Source of the DNA: Clostridia bacterium
Lineage (GTDB): Bacteria > Bacillota > Clostridia > Oscillospirales > RGIG7773
Assembly: GCA_017554835.1 (NCBI GenBank)
Contig: JAFZHO010000024.1
Coordinates: 1-7,144 of the forward strand
Length of the DNA stretch: 7,144 bases
Direction of reading: 5' to 3'
Of the stretch, positions 1 to 7,144 are shown in pieces; position 1 is the stretch's first letter, and every line of letters starts with the position of its first letter. The notes below the pieces were generated by a model. The model was given only the letters and a program-made list of their open reading frames with translations, was not told the DNA's origin and ran no database searches. The position numbers and the translations under genes were made by a program.

Positions 1-1
1 A

Positions 2-1298
<1,297 letters not shown>

Positions 1299-1300
<2 letters not shown>

Positions 1301-1308
1301 GGGGTGAT
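1299..1308 (+). promoter_or_regulatory. Shine-Dalgarno of gatC, overlapping the ligA stop codon
   Basis: AAGGGGTGAT matches the anti-Shine-Dalgarno complement at 8 of 10 positions and begins inside the ligA TAA stop. It decides the gatC start. The GTG at 1304 lies within this site and cannot be served by it, whereas the GTG at 1313 sits 8 bases after the G run. TTG at 1310 is a less likely alternative. Confidence 0.75.
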
Positions 1309-1312
1309 TTTG

Positions 1313-1588
1313 GTGGCAATATCAAAAGAAGATATTAAAAAAGCCGCAGAACTTTCGAAAATAAATGTTGACGGCGAGGATATTGACGCTATTTATCCTA
1401 ATCTTAACTATCTTATTTCTCTTATTGATGAAGAATGTTCTTTTGATAATAATTCTAAAACGGAATATATTACCCTTGATTATCTTAGAGAAGATAATAT
1501 TTCCCGAAGTTTTGATAAAAACGATATTTTAAAAAATTCTGATAAGATAAAACACGGTTGTTTTACCGTTTCAAAAATGATGGAATAG
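1313..1588 (+). CDS. gatC: Asp-tRNA(Asn)/Glu-tRNA(Gln) amidotransferase subunit GatC
   Basis: Small subunit of the GatCAB amidotransferase. It wraps around the GatA-GatB interface and stabilises the complex; it has no catalytic site of its own. With the GTG start at 1313 the protein has 91 residues, close to the usual 90-100. The N-terminus (AISKEDIKKAAELSKINV) matches the family pattern of an IS-x-E/D-x-I/V helix followed by A-x-L-x-x-I/L. The C-terminal half has the family signature LRED followed later by GCFTVSKMME, equivalent to the typical G-F-F-x-V-P-K-V-L-E ending. Starting at GTG 1304 would add three residues, but that codon lies inside the ribosome binding site. The gene begins 12 bases after ligA and ends 3 bases before gatA. 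Sequence divergence is high, as is usual for GatC; the assignment rests on both the motif and its neighbours. Confidence 0.93.
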   Translation: MAISKEDIKKAAELSKINVDGEDIDAIYPNLNYLISLIDEECSFDNNSKTEYITLDYLREDNISRSFDKNDILKNSDKIKHGCFTVSKMME

Positions 1589-1591
1589 AGT

Positions 1592-3034
1592 ATGAAAGAA
1601 TTATATAAGTGTAAAGGTTTTGAGCTTGCATCATTGCTAAAGAAAAAAGAGGTAAGTTCAAAAGAAATTCTTCAAAGTTTCATAAATCAAATCGAGAAAA
1701 AGGAGAAATTCTTATCTTCTTATATTACCCTTGATTTAGAAAATGCATTAAAAAAAGCAGAAGAACTCGATATAAAAAGAATAAAAGGAGAGGATCTCTC
1801 TTTTCTCGCAGGGATTCCCGTTGCAGTAAAGGATAATATTTCAACAAAAGGGCTTTTAACAACTTGCGGCTCAAAAATGCTTTGTAATTATATTCCCGTT
1901 TATGATGCATTTGCAGTAAAATGCCTTAAAGAATCAGAAATGATTATTTTAGGCAAAACCAATATGGATGAGTTTGCCATGGGGTCAACGGGAGAAAACT
2001 CCTATTTTGGTGTTACTAAAAATCCTCGTGATATAAAAAAAGTAGCAGGCGGTTCTTCAAGTGGTAGCGCAGCGGCTATATTATCGGGAGAAGCACCCTT
2101 TTCTCTTGGGACTGATACGGGTGGGTCTATAAGACTTCCTGCATCATATTGCGGAATTGTAGGCCTGAAACCTACCTACGGTGCAGTTTCGAGAAACGGG
2201 CTTATTCCATTTGCCTCAGGGTATGACGTTATAGGTCCTATGGGTCGGTGCGTTAAAGACGTTTCTTTATTGTCTCAGATTATTTATAAATACGATAATA
2301 AAGATATGACCTGTAAAAATTTTAATTTTGATTTTTCAAATCTTGAAAATTATAGTTTAAAAGGCAAAAAAATCGCTGTTATAAAAGAACTTTTTAATAG
2401 CAATATTATTTCTTCCGATGTTCTTGAAAAAGTAAATAAAGCCCTTAAAATCATTGAGAATATGGGCGGAATAATAGAGGAAATTTCTCTTCCCGAAATT
2501 AAAGATGCTCTATGGGTTTATTATATTATTTCATCGGCGCAGGCAAGTTCAAATTTATCAAAATATGATGGAATAAGATTTGGTTTTCACCCCGATGAAG
2601 ATTCTGATATTGAAAAAATCCGAACAAATGCTTTCGGCACCGAGGTTAAAAGAAGAATTATTCTCGGAACCTATATTTTATCTTCTTCTCAATATGAAAA
2701 ATACTATCAAAGAGCAGTTAATATGCAAAATCAGTTGATAGAAAAATTAGATAAAATATTTGATAAATTTGATTTTATAATAACGCCAACTTCGCCGAGA
2801 ACTGCTCACGAAATTTCGGAAAAGGTAAACAACAAAAATATCTATGATGAAGATATTTGCACTGTTTTTGCAAGTGTTACGGGGATTCCGTCTATTTCTT
2901 TGCCTTGCGGAGTTGATAGTTCTGATATGCCCGTTGGTATTGAAATATCCTCAAAGAAATTCTCTGACCACATTCTTTTAAAAATGGCTAACGCCCTTGA
3001 AAAAGAAATTGGCTTTGATAACGATATAGTTTAG
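1592..3034 (+). CDS. gatA: Asp-tRNA(Asn)/Glu-tRNA(Gln) amidotransferase subunit GatA (glutaminase)
   Basis: Amidase-signature subunit of GatCAB. It hydrolyses glutamine and passes the ammonia through a channel to GatB. The 480-residue length is normal. The Ser-cisSer-Lys catalytic triad is intact: Lys80 in PVAVKDNI, Ser155 in the glycine/serine-rich stretch AGGSSSGSAAA, and the nucleophile Ser179 in TDTGGSIRLPAS. These are each one position beyond Lys79, Ser154 and Ser178 of Staphylococcus aureus GatA. Other family blocks are GKTNMDEFAMGST (121-133), GLKPTYGAVSRNGL (191-204) and, near the end, the TPTSPRTA block and the TGIPSISLPCG block. The start is the ATG 3 bases after the gatC stop. It has only a weak ribosome site (GGAA/AGAG), so translation is probably coupled to gatC. 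No frameshift or missing key residue is seen. Confidence 0.99.
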   Translation: MKELYKCKGFELASLLKKKEVSSKEILQSFINQIEKKEKFLSSYITLDLENALKKAEELDIKRIKGEDLSFLAGIPVAVKDNISTKGLLTTCGSKMLCNYIPVYDAFAVKCLKESEMIILGKTNMDEFAMGSTGENSYFGVTKNPRDIKKVAGGSSSGSAAAILSGEAPFSLGTDTGGSIRLPASYCGIVGLKPTYGAVSRNGLIPFASGYDVIGPMGRCVKDVSLLSQIIYKYDNKDMTCKNFNFDFSNLENYSLKGKKIAVIKELFNSNIISSDVLEKVNKALKIIENMGGIIEEISLPEIKDALWVYYIISSAQASSNLSKYDGIRFGFHPDEDSDIEKIRTNAFGTEVKRRIILGTYILSSSQYEKYYQRAVNMQNQLIEKLDKIFDKFDFIITPTSPRTAHEISEKVNNKNIYDEDICTVFASVTGIPSISLPCGVDSSDMPVGIEISSKKFSDHILLKMANALEKEIGFDNDIV

Positions 3035-3037
3035 GAG
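3033..3037 (+). promoter_or_regulatory. Shine-Dalgarno of gatB inside the gatA stop
   Basis: AGGAG begins within the gatA TAG stop codon and lies 9 bases before the gatB ATG. This supports that start and implies continuous translation of the operon. Confidence 0.75.
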
Positions 3038-3046
3038 TATTTTAAT

Positions 3047-4444
3047 ATGGAATATGATATTCGTATTGGACTTGAGGTTCATTGCGAACTTAATACAAAA
3101 AGCAAAATGTTTTGCAGTTGTAAAAATAGTTTTGGCGATTCTCCAAACGAAAATTGCTGTCCCGTTTGCACGGGACTTCCCGGGGCGCTTCCGTCTCTTA
3201 ATAAAGAAGCAGTAAAAAAAGCAATAAAAACGGGACTTGCCCTCAACTGCCAAATAAATAATAATACATATCTTGACAGAAAAAATTATTTCTATCCCGA
3301 TTTGCCAAAAGCTTATCAGATTTCTCAGTTTTATGAACCGATTTGCCAAAACGGGTATCTTGAAATTCTTGATAATGATATAATTAAAAAAATCAGAATA
3401 AAAGAAATTCATTTTGAGGAAGATGCAGGTAAACTTATTCACGATAGATACGATGATTTAACGCTGATTGATTATAATAGATGCGGAGTTCCTCTTATCG
3501 AAATCGTCACCATGCCCGATATAGAGAATATAAATCAGGCAAAAGAGTTTTTGGATGGTATAAAACTTCTATTAAAATATATTGGCGTTTCCGAGTGCAA
3601 AATGGAGCAGGGGATGCTAAGATGCGACGTTAACGTTTCTGTTATGGAAAAGGGGTCAGAAACTCTTGGGAATCGCTTGGAAATGAAAAATATCAACTCT
3701 TTTTCTGCCGCTATTAAAGCCATTGAATACGAAGCAAAAAGGCAGATAGAAGAACTTCGAAAAGGCAATAAAATAATATCGCAGACAAGAAAATGGGATA
3801 GCATAAATGAAAAATCCGTTCTGATGCGAGATAAGGAAGAAAGCGCAGATTATAGGTTCTTCAAAGAGCCGGATATTCCTTTTATTGAAATTGATGATAA
3901 AATCATATCCGAAATAAAAAGAGAAATTCCCATACTTCCTTTTGAAAGATTTTTAACCTATACAAAAAAATATAACCTTTCAAAAGATGATGCTATGACT
4001 CTTATACGGGATAAGGAAAAATCGGATTTTTTTGATAAATGTGTTTTGATAAATAATAATTATAAAATTATTTCAAATAAGATAATAAACGATTTTGCAA
4101 AAATTTCGCCCGAAGAATTTTGCCGTGTTATAGATTTTGTTAATGAAGGCAGGATTTCAAATTCTTCTGTTGGAAAAATCTTTCAGGAAATGGAAAAAAA
4201 CAATATTTCCGCTTCTGACGCTTTGGATAATCTTGGACTTAACCAGATAAACGATGAAAATTATATAGAAGAAATTATAAAAACCGTTTTAGAAGAAAAC
4301 GAGAAAGCCGTTGAAGATTTTAAAAACGGAAAGAAAAACGCAGTGGGTTTCCTTATTGGACAATGTATGATAAAATCAAAGGGAAAACTAAATCCCCAAA
4401 TTTTAAATAGCATGATATATAAAATTATAGAAAAAGGAGAATGA
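3047..4444 (+). CDS. gatB: Asp-tRNA(Asn)/Glu-tRNA(Gln) amidotransferase subunit GatB
   Basis: Subunit of GatCAB that binds the mischarged tRNA, uses ATP to activate the side-chain carboxylate of Glu or Asp, and amidates it with ammonia from GatA. The 465 residues are close to the usual 470-480. Visible family blocks: IGLEVHCEL (7-15); a zinc-type cysteine set C23-x-C25 and C38-x-x-C41 leading into TGLPGALP; DRKNYFYPDLPKAYQISQF (77-95); HFEEDAGK (122-129); DYNRCGVPLIEIVTMPD (142-158); RCDVNVSV (192-199); EMKNINSF (212-219); and MRDKEESADYRFFKEPD (260-276). The C-terminal helical tail domain (YqeY-like) ends with AVGFLIGQCMIKSKGKLNP, which contacts the tRNA elbow in known structures. The ATG start has a good AGGAG site. 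The stop codon overlaps the start region of the next gene. Having GatCAB usually means the cell lacks glutaminyl- and/or asparaginyl-tRNA synthetase, which this window cannot test. Confidence 0.99.
   Translation: MEYDIRIGLEVHCELNTKSKMFCSCKNSFGDSPNENCCPVCTGLPGALPSLNKEAVKKAIKTGLALNCQINNNTYLDRKNYFYPDLPKAYQISQFYEPICQNGYLEILDNDIIKKIRIKEIHFEEDAGKLIHDRYDDLTLIDYNRCGVPLIEIVTMPDIENINQAKEFLDGIKLLLKYIGVSECKMEQGMLRCDVNVSVMEKGSETLGNRLEMKNINSFSAAIKAIEYEAKRQIEELRKGNKIISQTRKWDSINEKSVLMRDKEESADYRFFKEPDIPFIEIDDKIISEIKREIPILPFERFLTYTKKYNLSKDDAMTLIRDKEKSDFFDKCVLINNNYKIISNKIINDFAKISPEEFCRVIDFVNEGRISNSSVGKIFQEMEKNNISASDALDNLGLNQINDENYIEEIIKTVLEENEKAVEDFKNGKKNAVGFLIGQCMIKSKGKLNPQILNSMIYKIIEKGE
4435..4440 (+). promoter_or_regulatory. 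Shine-Dalgarno deciding the start of the membrane-protein gene
   Basis: AGGAGA-type site, preceded by an A run, at the very end of gatB. It is one base from the ATG at 4441, too close to serve it, but 10 bases before the TTG at 4450. This favours the TTG start, unless ribosomes re-initiate directly at the ATGA overlap with the gatB stop. Confidence 0.55.
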
Positions 4445-4449
4445 TTATT

Positions 4450-4950
4450 TTGGCAAATAAATCAACTTTTAAACTTAGTCTTAAATGCTTTTTAAATAGC
4501 TTATTTTTAATTATTGTTTCTATATCGTTGTTTATGCCTTTTTCTCTTATTGGAGGAAAAACGGCTGAACTATACCACGGGGGAACGATGTTTATAATTT
4601 ATGCTGTTTTTTATTATCAGATATGCTGGAAAATGGGATGGGACGATATCGGAAAAGTTAAAAGAGGAGCAGAGAAAGAAAATATTTTCAGAGGATTCTA
4701 CTCCTGCTTTATAGGAACATTACCCGGAACCCTTCCGCTTATAATCCGTATTTTTAATGAGGATATTCCACTTGTGAATTTTGTTAACGGTATTATAAAT
4801 TTCGGTTTTGGCGGTTTTGCAATAAACGATAACGATACATATATTCTTCTCGTTCATCTTGCTTTGATATTAATATCGGGAGCGGCGTATTTACTGGGAT
4901 ATAAAGAGATTTCGCTATATCGACTTATTGTTTATAAAAAAGAAAAATAA
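4450..4950 (+). CDS. Small multi-pass membrane protein of unknown function, coupled to gatB
   Basis: I do not recognise a named family. The protein has 166 residues from TTG 4450, or 169 if the ATG at 4441 (ATGA overlap with the gatB stop) is used; the ribosome-site spacing favours TTG. Numbered from the ATG, it has a short basic N-terminus, then hydrophobic stretches at about 18-38, 49-63, 87-104, 109-128 and 134-153. That suggests four or five membrane segments and a basic tail ending YKKEK. The loop at about 64-86 is hydrophilic (KMGWDDIGKVKRGAEKEN) and rich in Lys and Glu. Other visible features are HGGTMFIIYAVFYYQ and the glycine/proline pair TLPGTLP within the third segment. No signal peptidase site, catalytic motif or transporter signature is evident. 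Base usage matches gatB, so it looks native. It is the last gene before the terminator and is presumably cotranscribed with gatCAB, but nothing shows it takes part in tRNA amidation. Confidence 0.85.
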   Translation: MANKSTFKLSLKCFLNSLFLIIVSISLFMPFSLIGGKTAELYHGGTMFIIYAVFYYQICWKMGWDDIGKVKRGAEKENIFRGFYSCFIGTLPGTLPLIIRIFNEDIPLVNFVNGIINFGFGGFAINDNDTYILLVHLALILISGAAYLLGYKEISLYRLIVYKKEK

Positions 4951-4951
4951 G

Positions 4952-4981
4952 AAAAGCAGAAGCATTATTGCTTCTGCTTTT
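4952..4981. terminator. Bidirectional intrinsic terminator between convergent genes
   Basis: Perfect 13-bp inverted repeat (4952-4964 with 4969-4981) around a TTAT loop; core AGCAGAAGCA/TGCTTCTGCT. On the + strand the 3' arm runs into TTTTTATTTATTT. On the - strand it is followed by TTTTCTTATTTTTC. It begins just after the membrane-gene stop and its outer base pair reaches the first base of the regulator's stop codon, so it can end transcription from both sides. Confidence 0.92.
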
Positions 4982-5712
4982 TATTTATTTCGAAATTCTT
5001 TTGGTGTCATTTTCTCGGTTTTTTTAAATAGCATGGAAAACTGAGAAGAGGAAGCAAAACCGCAATTTTGCGAAATTTCCGAAACTGAGAGATTGCTGTT
5101 TTGAAGAAGATTTTTTGCTTTTTCCATTCTTTTATTCATAATATATTCAAAAGGTGGTAAGGAGTATTTATCTTTAAAAAGATGCCTGAAATGATGATAC
5201 GAATATCCCGAAATTTTTGCTAAATCATATAGAGAAATACTATCAGAAAAATATTCGTCAATATAGTTTTTTGCGTAGTCAATTTTATCAAGAGATGAAG
5301 AGGAACTATACTGGATTCTTGAGATTTCAACGCAAATTTGTTCACACAATGAGTTTATATATATATCGTAATTCTGATTTTTGCTGAAATATTCATCTTT
5401 GATTTTATTAAATAGTTTTAATATTACCCCGGAATTATCGGTAACAAGACCATTTTTTAATATATTTTGATTAGAGGTTGAAAAACCAATAAACGAAAGC
5501 AAGGTTTTATCGTTTCTTTTTTCATCATGGGGAACGTTTGGTAGAATAACTGCGCAAGTTCCACCTTGATAATTATATTTCTCGTTGGCTATTGTCGTGG
5601 ACCCTGAGCCATTGATATAGTAAACGAGTTCATAGCATTTATGGCTATAAAAGGGGATTGCGGTTTTTTCTTCTCTGATATCTTGTGAAAAATAATGTAA
5701 TTTACAGGCCAT
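4981..5712 (-). CDS. AraC-family transcriptional regulator (cupin sensor plus AraC DNA-binding domain)
   Basis: Cytoplasmic transcription factor of 243 residues, a little shorter than the common 270-300. The N-terminal part (about 1-100) looks like the AraC cupin sensor fold: HKCYELVYYINGSG (24-37) fits the H-x3-E...G pattern, and YQGGTCAVILPNVPHDE (48-64) fits the second cupin strand with a histidine. A helical linker (about 100-145) contains a five-serine run. The C-terminal AraC/XylS domain has two helix-turn-helix units: SLYDLAKISGYSYHHFRHLF (160-179), then LSVSEISQNCGFASSSQFSM (208-227) followed by the family's closing MTPKEFR. The ATG start is backed by GGAGGTG. It lies divergent to the glycohydrolase-family gene, which it probably controls, likely as an activator responding to a small ligand such as a sugar; the ligand cannot be read from sequence. 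The stop codon abuts the shared terminator. Confidence 0.95.
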   Translation of the reverse strand: MACKLHYFSQDIREEKTAIPFYSHKCYELVYYINGSGSTTIANEKYNYQGGTCAVILPNVPHDEKRNDKTLLSFIGFSTSNQNILKNGLVTDNSGVILKLFNKIKDEYFSKNQNYDIYINSLCEQICVEISRIQYSSSSSLDKIDYAKNYIDEYFSDSISLYDLAKISGYSYHHFRHLFKDKYSLPPFEYIMNKRMEKAKNLLQNSNLSVSEISQNCGFASSSQFSMLFKKTEKMTPKEFRNK

Positions 5713-5776
5713 AACACACCTCCAGAATATTATATTTAAATGATAACATAAGTTAAACGAAAAATAAATAAATATA

Positions 5777-5805
5777 TTGATAAAATAGCCAGATTGTTAT
5801 ATTAT
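5777..5805 (+). promoter_or_regulatory. Probable sigma-A promoter of the glycohydrolase-family gene
   Basis: TTGATA (5777-5782), a 17-bp spacer, then TATTAT (5800-5805). Each box has four or five matches to the TTGACA/TATAAT consensus. A start near 5812 would give a leader of about 50 bases before the ATG at 5861. The only competing -10 (TATATT at 5798) gives a poor 15-bp spacer. Confidence 0.6.
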
Positions 5806-5846
5806 TCCCATCAAAAAAAGATTATTATCATAGTATCAAATAAAAA

Positions 5847-5854
5847 AAGAGGTG
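5847..5854 (+). promoter_or_regulatory. Shine-Dalgarno of the glycohydrolase-family gene
   Basis: AAGAGGTG lies 6 bases before the ATG at 5861. It is a strong site that supports this start and hence the long N-terminal extension of the protein. Confidence 0.75.
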
Positions 5855-5860
5855 CTATTT

Positions 5861-7144
5861 ATGGCAGGATATCAGAAACTATCTGTTTTACTCGTTGAGG
5901 AACTTGATCAGCTCAAAGAGGAAGGAAAATTATTTGACAGAGCTGATTTTGAAAAAAGAATTAAAGAAGCAAATAACGATAAAGAAAAACTAATGGCAAT
6001 TTACGATGAGATGACAAAATTGCCTGACGATCCCGATTATAAATATATTGAACCCGTATCTTATGAAGATATTCAGAAATCTCTTAAAGGGGATTTTGAT
6101 AAATACGAACTTTCTGATGATGAAGATTTGAAAAATAAATTCTATGGCGCTTGGCTTGGAAGATGCGTTGGTTGCGCACTTGGAAAACCTATTGAGGGTT
6201 GGAAAGCAGACGCTATCAAAAATTGGTACGTTAAAGCAGATGCGTGGCCAATTAATGATTACGTTCCATCTAATTCAAGAGCAGTTGAAGAAGATAACGC
6301 TAAAATAACTCAGTGGTCAACCAAAGAGACTCTTAAATTTATGCCGACGGATGACGATATCAGATATACAGTTCTTTCCCTTATTCTTCTTGAAAATCAC
6401 GGAAAAGATTTTGATACCTGGGACGTTGCACTGAACTGGATGTGGAAACTTCCTTTCAGATGTTTATGCACTGCGGAAAATCAGGCCTATTTGAATTTTG
6501 TTAATCTTGATGAGCATGATGCATGGGGTAAACCTGATAAAGAAATCTGCAAAAAAGCTCTTAAAGAGCATAAGGTTAATTCATATCTCAACCCATATAG
6601 AGAGTGGATTGGCGCTCAGATAAGAATAGACGGATTTGGTTATGCTGCCGCAGGAAATCCTCATCTGGCTGCCGATTTTGCTTTCAGAGATGCAGATTTT
6701 TCCCACGTTAAAAACGGAACTTACGGCGCAATGTTCTTTGCTGCATTGATTTCCGCCGCTTTCGGAGCAAAAACAGTTGATGAAATGTTCGCATCTGCTT
6801 TTAAAGAAATTCCCGAAACTTCAAGATTTTATGAAGCAATGATTCTTGCAAGAAAAATCGGTAAAGAATCAACTTCAAGAGAAGAAGTAGTTGAAAAAAT
6901 CATAGAGAATTTCAGCCATTATAATTGGGTTCATACAATAAACAACGCCGCACTTTGCGTTGCCGCAATCGAATATTCAAAGGGCGACTTTGAAGAAGCC
7001 GTTGTTCTTTCCGTTCAGGGCGGATGGGATACTGACTGTAACGGTGCTACTGTTGGCTCTGTTATGGGTGCATTCTGCGGTGAAAAAGGAATCTCAGATA
7101 AATGGAAAAAACCTCTTAGCGACGTTTTATATTCCGAGATACCT
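5861..7144 (+). CDS. ADP-ribosylglycohydrolase (ARH/DraG-like) family protein, 3' end outside the window
   Basis: 428 residues are visible, in frame to the last base with no stop, so the gene continues beyond the window. ARH/DraG proteins are all-alpha, two-metal hydrolases that usually cleave ADP-ribose from proteins or related N-/O-glycosidic bonds. Residues 1-92 form a charged, mostly helical extension (EELDQLKEEGKLFDRADFEK...). The ARH-like core then starts at FYGAWLGRCVGCALGKPIEG (94-113), corresponding to the GD-x-LG-x-P-x-E block, followed by PTDDDIRYT (162-170) for the TDDT metal motif and QGGWDTDCNGATVGSVMGA (386-404) for the C-terminal DTDT/S metal motif. The key acidic residues (Asp164, Asp165, Asp390, Asp392, Glu112) are present, but cysteines replace the usual Asp (Cys105) and Thr/Ser (Cys393). 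Substrate is uncertain: this subgroup may act on a nucleoside or sugar derivative rather than protein-bound ADP-ribose. No signal peptide or membrane segment is seen, so it is probably cytoplasmic. The divergent AraC regulator suggests inducible expression. Confidence 0.92.
   Translation, partial: MAGYQKLSVLLVEELDQLKEEGKLFDRADFEKRIKEANNDKEKLMAIYDEMTKLPDDPDYKYIEPVSYEDIQKSLKGDFDKYELSDDEDLKNKFYGAWLGRCVGCALGKPIEGWKADAIKNWYVKADAWPINDYVPSNSRAVEEDNAKITQWSTKETLKFMPTDDDIRYTVLSLILLENHGKDFDTWDVALNWMWKLPFRCLCTAENQAYLNFVNLDEHDAWGKPDKEICKKALKEHKVNSYLNPYREWIGAQIRIDGFGYAAAGNPHLAADFAFRDADFSHVKNGTYGAMFFAALISAAFGAKTVDEMFASAFKEIPETSRFYEAMILARKIGKESTSREEVVEKIIENFSHYNWVHTINNAALCVAAIEYSKGDFEEAVVLSVQGGWDTDCNGATVGSVMGAFCGEKGISDKWKKPLSDVLYSEIP

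Larger units (their letters stand above)
5713..5860. promoter_or_regulatory. Divergent intergenic control region
   Basis: 148 bp, very AT-rich, with no reading frame of interest. It contains the ribosome site of the regulator (GGAGGTG on the - strand, 5717-5723) and a promoter and ribosome site for the rightward gene (listed separately). It also holds small repeated words (TGATAA at 5741 and 5778, TTATCA at 5825) and a short palindrome TAAC-N4-GTTA at 5744-5755. These could include operators for the AraC-type protein, but in such AT-rich DNA they may be chance. I could not find a convincing -35/-10 pair for the leftward gene. Confidence 0.6.

Noticed and set aside
3273..3298. TTGACA followed by TATCCC inside gatB as an internal promoter
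   Set aside because: The spacer is only 14 bp and the -10 is poor; it lies within a conserved coding block (DRKNYFYP).
2978..3442. 154-codon open frame on the - strand over the start of gatB
   Set aside because: Antisense shadow of a certain gatB gene. The translation is low-complexity (Phe/Ile/Lys-rich), as expected from AT-rich DNA, and has no family motif or ribosome site.
5729..5734. Perfect TATAAT on the - strand upstream of the regulator
   Set aside because: It lies only 16 bases from the ATG, so transcription would start within the ribosome binding site, and no good -35 exists at 16-18 bp.
5806..5860. Riboswitch or attenuator in the leader of the glycohydrolase-family gene
   Set aside because: The leader is about 50 bases, A-rich, with no stable hairpin or known riboswitch motif.

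Overview
The window looks like a piece of a low-GC Clostridia chromosome (Firmicutes/Bacillota, probably a gut-type lineage). The reasons are AT-rich coding with strong A/T third positions, Gram-positive-style Shine-Dalgarno sites (AAGGAG/GGAGGTG types), and the order ligA-gatC-gatA-gatB, which recurs in that group. The exact lineage cannot be read from the sequence.

Layout. Positions 2-1300 hold the 3' two thirds of ligA (NAD-dependent DNA ligase), cut by the left edge. It is followed on the same strand, with almost no gaps, by gatC (1313-1588), gatA (1592-3034), gatB (3047-4444) and a small multi-pass membrane protein of unknown function (4450-4950). No promoter or terminator is visible between these genes, so they are probably one operon whose promoter lies left of the window. 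A strong symmetrical hairpin at 4952-4981 closes the operon. It also serves an AraC-type regulator gene read from the other strand (5712-4981), whose stop codon touches the hairpin. A 148-bp AT-rich intergenic region (5713-5860) separates this regulator from a divergent gene (5861 to beyond 7144) for a long ADP-ribosylglycohydrolase-family protein, cut by the right edge.

How the genes work together. LigA seals DNA nicks. GatCAB converts mischarged Glu-tRNA(Gln) and/or Asp-tRNA(Asn) to the correct amide form, so these four genes are core information-processing functions. The membrane protein is tied to them by position only. The divergent AraC regulator and glycohydrolase-family enzyme look like a separate, inducible accessory unit. 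The arrangement suggests the regulator controls the enzyme, perhaps in the use of a sugar- or nucleoside-like compound, but that is inference from layout.

Points worth a second look are: a sharp base-composition change inside ligA near 240-300; the altered metal-site motifs and about 90-residue N-terminal extension of the glycohydrolase-family protein; and the unknown membrane gene attached to gatB. I found no CRISPR array, tRNA, rRNA, transposon or obviously new multi-gene system.
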